From the NCBI GenBank assembly GCA_020633955.1, contig JACKCP010000019.1, positions 1-38,200 of the forward strand: a DNA stretch of 38,200 nucleotides. The letters run 5' to 3'. The DNA is from Desulfobacteraceae bacterium. Lineage in GTDB: Bacteria; Desulfobacterota; Desulfobacteria; Desulfobacterales; JACKCP01. The position numbers and the translations under genes are program-made. Of the stretch, positions 1-7,042 are shown piece by piece. Position 1 is the stretch's first letter, and each line of letters opens with the position of its first letter. The notes below the pieces were generated by a model, which saw nothing but the letters and a program-made list of their open reading frames with translations, had not been told where the DNA came from and did not search any database.

Positions 1-135
1 CAGGAAGACCTTAAAATGAAGTAAAAAAATCTAAAAAATGTAAATAACCATAATACCAATGTTTAGAAATAACCAAAAAATTTAAAGTACTTACAAAAGT
101 TTTAAACAAAAATTATTAACAATGATAAAAAAATT
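1..135. other. A-rich stretch downstream of modC
   Basis: This stretch follows the modC stop on the minus strand and is strongly A+T-rich. I see no gene, no clear hairpin with a U-tract and no operator here. The transcript end of the mod operon cannot be placed from sequence alone. Confidence 0.5.
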
Positions 136-762
136 TCAGGAATTAAAAATCCGACCGTTTTCCATAACATAAACAAAATCGCCTATTTCACTTGCTTCTT
201 CATGATCATGGGTAACAAGAACAACAGGGCAGTTTATTTTGTCCCTTGCGGAAATCAGAAATTCACAGCCTTTTTTCCTGTTTTTAGGGTCAAGGGATGA
301 AAAAGGCTCATCTAAAAGAAGCAGGTCAGGCTGTCTTGCAATTGCCTGTGCAAGAGCTGCTCTCTGCCTTTCTCCGCCAGAGGCTTTTGAAGGTTTTCTT
401 TTTCTTAAATGGGAAATTTTGAAATGCTCAATAAGCTCATTTCCAAACTCCTTGTCCTTTGCTGTGTATAAAATATTTTTTTCAATATTCCAGTGTGGAA
501 AAAGAGTGTATTCCTGAAAAACATAGGAAATTTTTCTTTTATGGGGAGGGATGTTTACTTTTGTTTTACTTGAAAAAAGAGTTTTATCCTTAATTTCAAT
601 TTTTCCGGTATTTGGTTTTTCAAGTCCTGCAATAAGCCTTAAAAGTGTTGTTTTTCCTGCACCTGAATCTCCAATTATTGAAACAGCACCTTTTGCATCG
701 CAATTAATTTCAGCATTTACAGAAAAATTTTTCCTTATTTTTTCAACATATACTTTAAGCAT
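136..762 (-). CDS. modC: Molybdate ABC transporter ATP-binding protein, short form
   Basis: ATPase subunit of the molybdate importer, expected at the inner face of the membrane with the ModB permease. From the chosen start the protein is 208 residues. Walker A is GDSGAGKT (31-38), the Q-loop is VFQEYTLFP (81-89), the signature is ASGGERQR (127-134, Ala in place of the usual Leu), Walker B is LLLLDEP (147-153) and the switch histidine lies in LVTHDHEEA. An upstream in-frame ATG at 792 exists but has no ribosome site. The start at 762 overlaps the modB stop as TAATG and has AGGAG upstream, so I chose it. The family is usually about 350 residues with a C-terminal TOBE/Mop domain. That domain is absent here, so this is an ATPase domain only. 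It is the last gene of modABC. The assignment depends on the modA-modB context, because ATPase domains alone do not identify the substrate. Confidence 0.88.
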   Translation of the reverse strand: MLKVYVEKIRKNFSVNAEINCDAKGAVSIIGDSGAGKTTLLRLIAGLEKPNTGKIEIKDKTLFSSKTKVNIPPHKRKISYVFQEYTLFPHWNIEKNILYTAKDKEFGNELIEHFKISHLRKRKPSKASGGERQRAALAQAIARQPDLLLLDEPFSSLDPKNRKKGCEFLISARDKINCPVVLVTHDHEEASEIGDFVYVMENGRIFNS

Positions 763-1415
763 TATTTTCTTAAAACTCCTGTAATAAGCCATGAAAAGAA
801 AAGTCCTGTTACGAGCAAAATTGCAGACATTTTAAAGGCTCCTGAGTAATCTAGCATTTCAACAGATTCAAATATTGAAACAGAAGCAGTTTTTGTTCTG
901 CCCGGAATTGCTCCTCCAACCATTAAAACAACTCCGAATTCTCCAAGACAATGGGAAAAAACAAGTGCAGATGATGCTGCAATTCCTCCGATTGAATTTG
1001 GAATTATTACCATGAAAAAAGTTTTTAATTCTGAAAAGCCAAGCATTTTTGATGCTTCAACAAGACGTTTGTCAAGTTTTTCAAACGATGCTGACATCGG
1101 CTGAAAAGCATAGGGAATATTTGAAACTGTCAGTGCAAGAACAAGACCCTGAAAAGTGAAAACAAGTCTTTGGCCTGTAATGTTTTCATAGGTTTGTCCA
1201 AGAAATGATTCAGGAGACATTGCTGCAAGAAGGAAAAATCCCAGAACTGTCGGAGGAATGAAAAGCGGAAGGTTTAAAAGAGCCCGGATCAGGTTTTTTC
1301 CGTAAAAGTCTTTAAAACTTATGAAATATGACAAAGGCATTAAGGATATCACAAGAAAAGGAGTTACAATCAGTGCAAGCTTTATTGTCAGAATCAGGGA
1401 TTTAATGTCTGTCAT
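762..1415 (-). CDS. modB: Molybdate ABC transporter permease
   Basis: Inner-membrane permease of 217 residues, close to the usual ModB length. It is mostly hydrophobic with about five membrane segments, beginning with an N-terminal segment around residues 8-32. The cytoplasmic EAA-type loop that contacts ModC is visible as EASKMLGFSELKTFF followed by IIPNSIGGI. The gene lies between modA (84-bp gap) and modC (TAATG overlap, which suggests translational coupling). The ribosome site is weak (GTGAG just before the ATG). Mo import next to nitrogenase genes fits supply of the FeMo-cofactor. A tungstate permease of the same family cannot be excluded. Confidence 0.9.
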   Translation of the reverse strand: MTDIKSLILTIKLALIVTPFLVISLMPLSYFISFKDFYGKNLIRALLNLPLFIPPTVLGFFLLAAMSPESFLGQTYENITGQRLVFTFQGLVLALTVSNIPYAFQPMSASFEKLDKRLVEASKMLGFSELKTFFMVIIPNSIGGIAASSALVFSHCLGEFGVVLMVGGAIPGRTKTASVSIFESVEMLDYSGAFKMSAILLVTGLFFSWLITGVLRK

Positions 1416-1445
1416 TTCTCACATCCGGATTTCAGGTTGAAACTT

Positions 1446-1491
1446 TGCCGGAAGCTTTAATGTCATGCAATGATTTACCCTGTTTCCGGCA
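1446..1491. other. Inverted repeat between modA and modB
   Basis: TGCCGGAA at 1446-1453 is mirrored by TTCCGGCA at 1484-1491 across a 30-base loop, in the 84-bp gap between the modA stop and the modB start. No U-tract follows on either strand. It could be a weak intercistronic hairpin. The stem core (TGCCGG/CCGGCA) is the same as in the stronger hairpin between amtB and nifV. Confidence 0.35.
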
Positions 1492-1499
1492 TTGATTTT

Positions 1500-2216
1500 T
1501 CAGGGTTTTTCATATCCGTATTTTTTTATTGTATCATCTGAATTTTTTACAAATTTAACAAAATCGTATGCAGATTTTTTTGCCTGGATTATGCACCCTC
1601 CCTGAACAACAGGCTGTGCACCTTCAAGGTTGAAATAAACCCCTTGATTTCCTTTTTCTGACAAAGCCTGTGACAGAGCACAGAATCCTGAATCTGTGAA
1701 ACCTGAAAACGCATACTGAAAGGACTGTGAAACATTTTTTCCATAAACAAGTCTGTCATTAAATTTTTCTAAAAGCCCTTTTTTTTCAAGAACCTCGATT
1801 GCTGTTTTTCCGTAAGGTGCTGCCTCAGGAAGAGCAATTGAAACGGTTTTTGAATTTTTAAAAACCTCCTCAAAATTTTTCAAATTCTTCAGATTTTCAG
1901 ATTTTGTCCATAAAACTGATTTTCCCTTTGCATAAAGAAAAAAATCTTTTCCTGTTCCGTTTTGCACAAGAAGTTCGGGTCTTTTGGTGTCTGCTGCAAA
2001 AAAAATGTCAAAAGGCGCACTGTTTATTATCTGAGAGTAAAGCATTCCTGTGGAACCAAAGCTTGGCGTGATTTTGACCTGATATTCATTTTCAAATTTT
2101 TCAATTATTTCCTTCATTGGAAGAATAAAGTTTGCAGCACAGGCAATTTTAAGTTCCTCGCAAAAACCGTAATAAGGGATCAAAAGCAGTATCAGTGCAA
2201 ATTTTAAAACCTTCAT
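1500..2216 (-). CDS. modA: Molybdate-binding periplasmic protein
   Basis: Solute-binding protein of the molybdate importer, 238 residues, typical for ModA. An N-terminal hydrophobic signal sequence (about residues 1-19, ending near YYGFCEE) implies export to the periplasm. The mature start LKIACAANFILPMKEI is the usual ModA opening, in which the early Ala/Ser region binds the oxyanion. FGSTGMLYSQI and DIFFAADTKRP are further family signatures. The ATG is preceded by AAGGA at suitable spacing. It is the first gene of modABC, read away from the nif genes. An inverted repeat just upstream (2244-2261) is a candidate operator. Tungstate or sulfate specificity is possible, but nitrogenase next door favours molybdate. 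Confidence 0.9.
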   Translation of the reverse strand: MKVLKFALILLLIPYYGFCEELKIACAANFILPMKEIIEKFENEYQVKITPSFGSTGMLYSQIINSAPFDIFFAADTKRPELLVQNGTGKDFFLYAKGKSVLWTKSENLKNLKNFEEVFKNSKTVSIALPEAAPYGKTAIEVLEKKGLLEKFNDRLVYGKNVSQSFQYAFSGFTDSGFCALSQALSEKGNQGVYFNLEGAQPVVQGGCIIQAKKSAYDFVKFVKNSDDTIKKYGYEKP

Positions 2217-2243
2217 TTATTATTTCCTTTTTATTTATGTTTT

Positions 2244-2261
2244 AATCTTTTTATAAAGATT
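2244..2261. promoter_or_regulatory. Candidate operator upstream of modA
   Basis: Perfect 7-bp inverted repeat AATCTTT-TTAT-AAAGATT, lying 28 bases upstream of the modA start. Its length and position suit a dimeric repressor. It does not match the ModE operator as I know it. It could also be a weak hairpin in the modA leader. Confidence 0.4.
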
Positions 2262-2371
2262 ATTATGAGTTTAATATAATAAAAAGAGTCTTATCTGCCT
2301 TTTTTTATGTCAAAACCGACTTAAATTTAAACTTTTTTATCTGACTTATTTTTGCTGCGTAAAAATTTTTG

Positions 2372-2403
2372 AAAGTAAACTGACAAAAAAGTCAGTTTAC
2401 TTT
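2372..2403. terminator. Hairpin between nifV and modA, probable terminator
   Basis: A 13-bp perfect stem (AAAGTAAACTGAC at 2372-2384, its complement at 2391-2403) has a 6-A loop. It sits 27 bp beyond the nifV stop and about 155 bp upstream of modA, so it separates the glnB-amtB-nifV unit from modABC. The U-tract is imperfect on the minus strand, where A5T5 follows the stem. Termination is therefore likely but not certain. Confidence 0.55.
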
Positions 2404-2429
2404 TCAGGCTTAATAATTACTCCGGTTTT

Positions 2430-3527
2430 TTAAACTGCATGATTTTCAATCAAAAGTTTAAGCTCATTTTTATCAAGAGGCCTTTTTTTATCAAGAGATA
2501 AGTTTTTAATGTTTTCCACAAGCATTTCAAACTGTGGATCTTTTAACATTATACCTGTTTTTTCAATAAGGCTTTTTACAGCGGCCTTTCCTGTTTTGAG
2601 TCCAATGGCTGTTTTTCTTTTTTCACCTGTAAGTTCCGGCGGATATGGCTCCATCAGCAGAGGATCTTTTCCTATTGCATGAACATGGATTCCTGATTCG
2701 CATGAAAAGATATCTTTTCCTGCAAAAGCCTTTATTCTTGAAATTTTTATGTCTGCAAGCTTTGAAACCTTCATGCACAGATTTTTAATTTCAATGAGAT
2801 TGTAATTGTTCTTGTTCATTACAACAAGCCTTGAAGCAATCTCCTCCAGTGGTGTAATCCCTGCACGCTCGCCGATTCCAAGAATGCTTGCGTCTGTGTA
2901 ATCTGCACCTTTTTCAAGTGCTGCAACTGAATTTCCGGATGCAAGGCCAAAATCATTGTGAAAATGAACTCCTATTTCAAGGTCTGTTTCATTTCTGAAA
3001 AATGAAATCAGGTCTCCTGCCATTAAAGGTGAAACAAGCCCTCTTGTGTCTGAAAATCTTATTCTGAAACCTCCGTTTGACTTAACAGCCCTGATTGCTT
3101 TTTTTATAAAGTCAAAATCAGCTCCGTAAAGGTCTTCAAATCCAACGGTTACTTCCATTCCTGAAAGGGATGCTTTTCTCACGTTTGCTGATACCCTTTC
3201 AAGAAGTTCTTCTTTTGTGGTTTCAAGCCTTTTTTCAATGTGCTGCTTTGAAGAGGGAACGCCAATATTTATTCTTTTGATTCTGTAATCTGCCGCAAGC
3301 TCAATATCCTTTTCCCTGCATGGAGACCATACTGAAATAATTGAATTTTCAATTTTTTCTCCGCTCCATTTAAAAAGCCCGTCTATTCCCTTCATTCCTG
3401 TCCAGCCTGCTTCAATTTCCTCAATTCCTGAAGCAGCAAGACTTTTTATGATTTCTTTTTTTTCTTCATTATCAAAGTAGGTGTTGAAAAGCTGAAAACC
3501 TTCTCTAAGGGTTGTATCAATAATCAT
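2430..3527 (-). CDS. nifV: Homocitrate synthase of the NifV / HMGL-like family
   Basis: Predicted to condense acetyl-CoA with 2-oxoglutarate to give homocitrate, the organic ligand of the FeMo-cofactor. It has 365 residues, near the usual NifV length. The TIM-barrel opening DTTLREG is at 4-10, the metal-binding HFHND at 188-192 and GIGERAGITPLEE at 217-229. The opening motif in the family is normally DTTLRDGEQ. Here it is DTTLREGFQ, with Glu for Asp at residue 9 and Phe for Glu at residue 11. It is the third gene of glnB-amtB-nifV, 54 bp after amtB with a strong hairpin in the gap, and has GGAG eight bases before the ATG. Isopropylmalate, citramalate and Re-citrate synthases are relatives, so substrate is inferred from the nif context. 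Confidence 0.8.
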   Translation of the reverse strand: MIIDTTLREGFQLFNTYFDNEEKKEIIKSLAASGIEEIEAGWTGMKGIDGLFKWSGEKIENSIISVWSPCREKDIELAADYRIKRINIGVPSSKQHIEKRLETTKEELLERVSANVRKASLSGMEVTVGFEDLYGADFDFIKKAIRAVKSNGGFRIRFSDTRGLVSPLMAGDLISFFRNETDLEIGVHFHNDFGLASGNSVAALEKGADYTDASILGIGERAGITPLEEIASRLVVMNKNNYNLIEIKNLCMKVSKLADIKISRIKAFAGKDIFSCESGIHVHAIGKDPLLMEPYPPELTGEKRKTAIGLKTGKAAVKSLIEKTGIMLKDPQFEMLVENIKNLSLDKKRPLDKNELKLLIENHAV

Positions 3528-3546
3528 GGTAAAAGCTCCTTTCTTA

Positions 3547-3575
3547 GCAGTGCCGGATTAAGTTTCCGGCACTGC
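3547..3575. other. Strong intercistronic hairpin, amtB-nifV
   Basis: An 11-bp perfect G+C-rich stem (GCAGTGCCGGA at 3547-3557, complement at 3565-3575) with a 7-base loop fills the 54-bp gap between the amtB stop and the nifV start. The minus-strand sequence after it is TAAGAAAGGAG, which is the nifV ribosome site and not a U-tract. It is more likely an RNA-processing, stability or attenuation element than a simple terminator. Confidence 0.6.
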
Positions 3576-3581
3576 ATTTAC

Positions 3582-4913
3582 TTATCCCTGGATATAGGAT
3601 GATACTTCAAAGTCGGGGTATGCATTACCTCCGTGTTCTGTCTGGTCAAGACCTGTCATTTCCTCTTCTTTGGAAACTCTCAGTCCTATTGTTTTGTCAA
3701 TGAGCTTGAACAGGATGAAAGCCAGAGGGAATGTCCATGCAAAACATGCTGCTATTCCTATAAGCTGAACTCCTATTATCGATGCTGATGTTCCGCCCAT
3801 GTTGAATATCCCTGCTGCAAGAGTTCCCCATGCTCCGCATACGCCGTGAACAGAAACTGCACCAACAGGATCGTCAACTCTGATTTTTTCAAAGAACAGT
3901 ACAGAAAAGACTACTATTACCCCTGCTATTGCTCCGATTATTATACTGCTCATTGGAGAAACTGTTGCACAGGGACTTGTGATTGCAACAAGGCCGGCAA
4001 GAGCACCGTTCAAACTCATGCTTATCTCTGGTTTCCCGAATTTAACCCAGGAGGTAATCATTGCAAGAATTGATCCTGCCGCTGCTGCAAGGTTTGTATT
4101 TACAAAGATCATTGCTATGTCTTTATTTGCTGCTGTTGTTGATCCGGGGTTGAATCCGAACCATCCAAGCCACAGGATGAATACTCCTAGTGCTGCAAGA
4201 GGGATATTGTGTCCTGGAATTGGTCTGATTTTGCCTTCTTTTGTATATTTTCCGATTCTTGGTCCAAGAACTATTGCACCTGCAAGAGCTGCCCATCCGC
4301 CTACGGAGTGAACTACTGTTGAGCCTGCAAAATCTATGAATCCAAGTCCTTCAAGCCATCCGCTTCCATTGAAAAGACTTCCCCATGCCCATCCGCCGAA
4401 AATCGGGTAAATTATTGCACTTAAGCCTATTGAATATGCAATGTAGCCGATAAATTTTGTTCTTTCAGCCATTGCACCTGATACTATTGTTGCAGCAGTA
4501 GCACAGAATACTGCCTGAAACATCCAGAAAGCCAGAACCCATGGATCTCCGCCCGGTGTGTAGTCGCTCAGGAAAAATCCTGTTGTACCGATGAATCCGC
4601 CTTTTGAAACACCGAACATAAGGCCGAAACCTACAGCAAAAAATACAATTGAGCCGATACTGAAGTCCATGAGGTTTTTCATCATTATATTGATGGAGTT
4701 CTTGGCTCTTGTAAAACCTGCCTCAACAAGTGCAAATCCTGCCTGCATGAAGAAAACAAGGCATGCTGCAATAAGTGTCCACAAATAGTCTGCGTGTGAC
4801 TGTACAAGTTCTATGGCGGCTTTGTTCGATTCAAGAGTTATCGGATCATCGCCTGCAAAAGCAAGTGAAGCAGGTAAGGCAAGCCAGATGCCAAGGTTCA
4901 AAAATAATTTCAT
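3582..4913 (-). CDS. amtB: Ammonium transporter Amt
   Basis: Inner-membrane ammonium channel, 443 residues, with a cleavable-looking signal sequence (residues 1-20, ending SLAFAGDD) and eleven expected membrane helices. Amt landmarks are present: DFAGSTVVHSVGG (194-206, with Asp194 for fold and recruitment and His202 as the first pore histidine) and VHGVCGAWGTLAAGI, where His356 is the second pore histidine. The C-terminal cytoplasmic tail (EEEMTGLDQTEHGGNAYPDF) is the part that contacts PII in this family. The gene follows glnB by 38 bp with GGGAGG before the ATG, the common amtB-PII pairing in which PII plugs the channel when ammonium is ample. It is likely transcribed from the sigma-54 promoter upstream of glnB. 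Confidence 0.96.
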   Translation of the reverse strand: MKLFLNLGIWLALPASLAFAGDDPITLESNKAAIELVQSHADYLWTLIAACLVFFMQAGFALVEAGFTRAKNSINIMMKNLMDFSIGSIVFFAVGFGLMFGVSKGGFIGTTGFFLSDYTPGGDPWVLAFWMFQAVFCATAATIVSGAMAERTKFIGYIAYSIGLSAIIYPIFGGWAWGSLFNGSGWLEGLGFIDFAGSTVVHSVGGWAALAGAIVLGPRIGKYTKEGKIRPIPGHNIPLAALGVFILWLGWFGFNPGSTTAANKDIAMIFVNTNLAAAAGSILAMITSWVKFGKPEISMSLNGALAGLVAITSPCATVSPMSSIIIGAIAGVIVVFSVLFFEKIRVDDPVGAVSVHGVCGAWGTLAAGIFNMGGTSASIIGVQLIGIAACFAWTFPLAFILFKLIDKTIGLRVSKEEEMTGLDQTEHGGNAYPDFEVSSYIQG

Positions 4914-4951
4914 AATTTCCTCCCTAAAAGTCTTTATTGAATATTAAAAAT

Positions 4952-5290
4952 TTATAATGCAGATTCGCCGTTTTCACCGGTTCTTATGCGGACTGCACTT
5001 TCAACCGGAATAACAAAAATTTTGCCGTCTCCGATTTTACCTGTTGCTGCTACTCCAATTATTGTTTTTACTGCACTTTCAACCTTTGAATCTTCAACAA
5101 CAACCTCGACCTTGATTTTGGAGACAAAGTCAACCTGATATTCAGCACCTCTGTATATTTCCTGGTGACCTTTCTGTCTTCCAAAGCCTTTTACTTCGCT
5201 AACGGTCATTCCGTTGATTCCCAGATTTGTGAGTTTTTCCTTTACATCATCAAGTCTGAAAGGTTTGATAATTGCTTCAATTTTTTTCAT
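4952..5290 (-). CDS. glnB: Nitrogen regulatory protein PII
   Basis: Trimeric PII signal protein that reads 2-oxoglutarate and ATP/ADP. It has the standard 112 residues. The T-loop tyrosine that can be uridylylated is Tyr51 in EIYRGAEYQVDF. The B-loop GVAATGKIGDGKIFV and the C-terminal VRIRTGE motif are intact. AAGGAG precedes the ATG. It is the first gene of glnB-amtB-nifV, so its main target is probably the adjacent AmtB; a glnK name would be equally fair. The sigma-54 site at 5341-5356 implies induction under nitrogen limitation. It is a classical PII, clearly distinct from the NifI pair across the intergenic region. Confidence 0.95.
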   Translation of the reverse strand: MKKIEAIIKPFRLDDVKEKLTNLGINGMTVSEVKGFGRQKGHQEIYRGAEYQVDFVSKIKVEVVVEDSKVESAVKTIIGVAATGKIGDGKIFVIPVESAVRIRTGENGESAL

Positions 5291-5340
5291 AAGTCCCTCT
5301 CCTTAAAAATTAGCCTTTTTGCCGCCTGCTATCCTGATAA

Positions 5341-5356
5341 TGCATAAGTCTTGCCA
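5341..5356 (-). promoter_or_regulatory. Sigma-54 promoter for glnB-amtB-nifV
   Basis: Read on the minus strand the site is TGGCAAGACTTATGCA. Against TGGCACG-N4-TTGCW it has the invariant GG and GC with exactly ten bases between them and two mismatches elsewhere. The transcript would start near 5330, about 40 bases before the glnB ATG. It pairs with a divergent sigma-54 site in front of nifH. Confidence 0.8.
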
Positions 5357-5496
5357 GATTTTTTCTTTTTTGAATGGTGTTTGCTTAACATGTTGATAAT
5401 AAAGGCTAAAAAAATTATGGCGCTCAGAATAGTGAAAAGCTTTAAAGTATCTGTTTTTATTTAAACACCTGTTATTATAGTATGATTTCAATTTTG

Positions 5497-5510
5497 ATAC
5501 ATTATTGTAT
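5497..5510. promoter_or_regulatory. ATACA-N4-TGTAT palindrome, copy 1
   Basis: ATACA-TTAT-TGTAT. It is the first of three identical-arm palindromes in the glnB-nifH gap. Its centre lies about 174 bp upstream of the glnB start point and 279 bp upstream of the nifH start point, distances suited to a sigma-54 enhancer. The protein that binds it is unknown. Confidence 0.6.
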
Positions 5511-5514
5511 TAAT

Positions 5515-5528
5515 ATACAAAATTGTAT
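5515..5528. promoter_or_regulatory. ATACA-N4-TGTAT palindrome, copy 2
   Basis: ATACA-AAAT-TGTAT, centred exactly 18 bp from copy 1. The two sites together form an alternating series of half-sites every 9 bp, so two dimers could bind side by side on nearly the same helix face. Confidence 0.6.
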
Positions 5529-5644
5529 TAAAGGTTGATTGAAAGTGCTTTTTTACTAAGTTTTAATTGTGGTTAGTATCTATGTGTGTCTTTAAATATT
5601 TGTAATTGTTTGGTTTTTCATATTATTGGTTTGTTAAATTTAAA

Positions 5645-5658
5645 ATACAAAAATGTAT
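5645..5658. promoter_or_regulatory. ATACA-N4-TGTAT palindrome, copy 3
   Basis: ATACA-AAAA-TGTAT inside a longer perfect 8-bp inverted repeat (5642-5661). Its centre is about 131 bp upstream of the predicted nifH start point. A further lone ATACA half-site is at 5686-5690. Confidence 0.6.
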
Positions 5659-5756
5659 TTTGTTGTTTTTTGTCCAGGTGCTGTAATACATCTTAAATGT
5701 TAGATTGTTTTTTAAAAATATATTTAAATCAATATGTTATGATTGTGTGTGGATTG

Positions 5757-5772
5757 TGGCACACCCCTTGCT
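5757..5772 (+). promoter_or_regulatory. Sigma-54 promoter for the nifH operon
   Basis: TGGCACACCCCTTGCT matches the -24/-12 consensus TGGCACG-N4-TTGCW with a single mismatch. GG (5758-5759) and GC (5770-5771) are ten bases apart, as required. The predicted start point is near 5783, giving a leader of about 26 bases to the nifH ATG at 5809. It also excludes the longer in-frame reading that would begin at 5743. Confidence 0.9.
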
Positions 5773-5808
5773 TTATCAAAGCCAGAACCCACAAATTTGG
5801 AGATAAAA

Positions 5809-6639
5809 ATGAGAAAGGTAGCTATTTACGGAAAAGGCGGTATCGGTAAATCCACAACAACACAGAATACTGTTGGAGGACTTGTTGAAATGGGACGCAA
5901 TGTAATGGTGGTTGGATGCGATCCAAAGGCAGACTCAACAAGGCTTCTTCTTGGGGGACTTGCACAGAAATCGGTTCTGGATACTCTCAGGGAAGAGGGA
6001 GAGGATGTTGAGCTGGATGATATCAGACTCAAGGGTTTCAAGACATCGTGGTGTGTGGAATCGGGCGGTCCTGAGCCGGGTGTGGGATGTGCGGGAAGGG
6101 GAATTATTACTTCCATCAATATGCTCGAGTCCCTTGGAGCCTATGAAGAAGAGCAGAACCTTGATTATGTTTTTTATGATGTACTCGGAGACGTTGTATG
6201 CGGCGGCTTTGCAATGCCTATCAGAGATGGAAAGGCAGAGGAGATTTATATTGTCTGCTCAGGTGAGATGATGGCCATGTATGCTGCAAACAATATCTGC
6301 AAAGGTATCCTGAAATACGCAACATCAGGAAAGGTAAGGCTTGGCGGTCTTATATGCAATTCGAGAAATGTTGATAATGAAAAGGAAATGATAGCCGAGC
6401 TTGCCCGTAAAATCGGAACTCAGATGATATATTTTGTTCCAAGGGACAATGATGTTCAGAGAGCTGAAATCAACAGAAAAACAGTGATTGAATGGAAACC
6501 TGATGCTCCCCAGGCTGATCATTACAGAAATCTTGCAAGAGCAATAGATGAAAACAAAATGTTTGTAATTCCAAAGCCTCTTGAAATTGAAGAACTGGAG
6601 AAGCTGCTTCTTGACTACGGTCTTCTTGAAGTTGCCTGA
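5809..6639 (+). CDS. nifH: Nitrogenase iron protein (dinitrogenase reductase)
   Basis: Homodimeric Fe protein that passes electrons to NifDK with ATP hydrolysis. It has 276 residues from the ATG at 5809, which has GGAGA five bases upstream. An in-frame ATG at 5743 lies upstream of the sigma-54 promoter and is not a real start. The P-loop is GKGGIGKST (8-16). The 4Fe-4S ligands are Cys94 in GVGCAGRGI and Cys131 in DVVCGGFAMPIR. Arg97 matches the residue ADP-ribosylated by DraT in some bacteria, but no draT/draG is seen here. It is the first gene of an operon running to nifB, and the two nifI genes follow it. Mo-type assignment rests on the adjacent nifDKENB. Confidence 0.98.
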   Translation: MRKVAIYGKGGIGKSTTTQNTVGGLVEMGRNVMVVGCDPKADSTRLLLGGLAQKSVLDTLREEGEDVELDDIRLKGFKTSWCVESGGPEPGVGCAGRGIITSINMLESLGAYEEEQNLDYVFYDVLGDVVCGGFAMPIRDGKAEEIYIVCSGEMMAMYAANNICKGILKYATSGKVRLGGLICNSRNVDNEKEMIAELARKIGTQMIYFVPRDNDVQRAEINRKTVIEWKPDAPQADHYRNLARAIDENKMFVIPKPLEIEELEKLLLDYGLLEVA

Positions 6640-6703
6640 AAAATGAACTGGTGTGGTGACTTTTAAACAGAATATTTAAAAAAAATACAAAGGAGAAATC
6701 CAG

Positions 6704-7042
6704 ATGATAATGATAAAGGCCGTTGTAAGACCGGAAAAATCAAATGAAGTTATGAAATCTCTTTTTGATGCAGGATATCCTGCAGTTACAAAGATAGATG
6801 TGGCAGGAAGGGGAAAGCAGAGAGGTCTGAAGCTTGGAGAGGTTGTTTATGACGAACTTCCAAAGGTGCTTTTAATGGTTGTGGTTCCGGATCTGGACAA
6901 GGACTACGTTGTAAAGGCAATCATGAGTTCTGCCAAAACAGGATCAAAAGGTTCCTTTGGAGACGGTAAGATTTTTGTGAGTGAAGTGGAAGAAGTCTAC
7001 ACAATCAGCTCAGGAGTTAAGGAAACCGAGGAGGCTGCATGA
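6704..7042 (+). CDS. nifI1: PII-like nitrogenase regulator NifI1
   Basis: PII-family protein of 112 residues encoded between nifH and nifD, the diagnostic place for NifI1. In methanogens NifI1 and NifI2 form a complex that blocks NifDK when ammonium is present and is released by 2-oxoglutarate and ATP. The opening MIKAVVRPEK, the T-loop region GRGKQRGLKLGEVVYDELPK and the B-loop GSFGDGKIFV are recognisable. The T-loop differs from GlnB and lacks the uridylylated tyrosine context. AGGAG is eight bases before the first ATG, and a second in-frame ATG is two codons on. The stop overlaps the nifI2 start as ATGA. Post-translational switch-off is inferred from the family. Confidence 0.93.
   Translation: MIMIKAVVRPEKSNEVMKSLFDAGYPAVTKIDVAGRGKQRGLKLGEVVYDELPKVLLMVVVPDLDKDYVVKAIMSSAKTGSKGSFGDGKIFVSEVEEVYTISSGVKETEEAA

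Noticed and set aside
5303..5491. Minus-strand ORF of 62 codons upstream of glnB
   Set aside because: It overlaps the glnB sigma-54 promoter, has no ribosome site and shows no recognisable protein pattern.
5671..5690. NifA upstream activator site TGT-N-ACA
   Set aside because: The nearest TGT and ACA pair here is separated by 14 bases and the pair at 5506-5519 by 8, not the required 10.
5743..5808. N-terminal extension of nifH from an upstream in-frame ATG
   Set aside because: It contains the sigma-54 promoter and lies upstream of the predicted start point. The ATG at 5809 has its own ribosome site and gives the normal NifH N-terminus.
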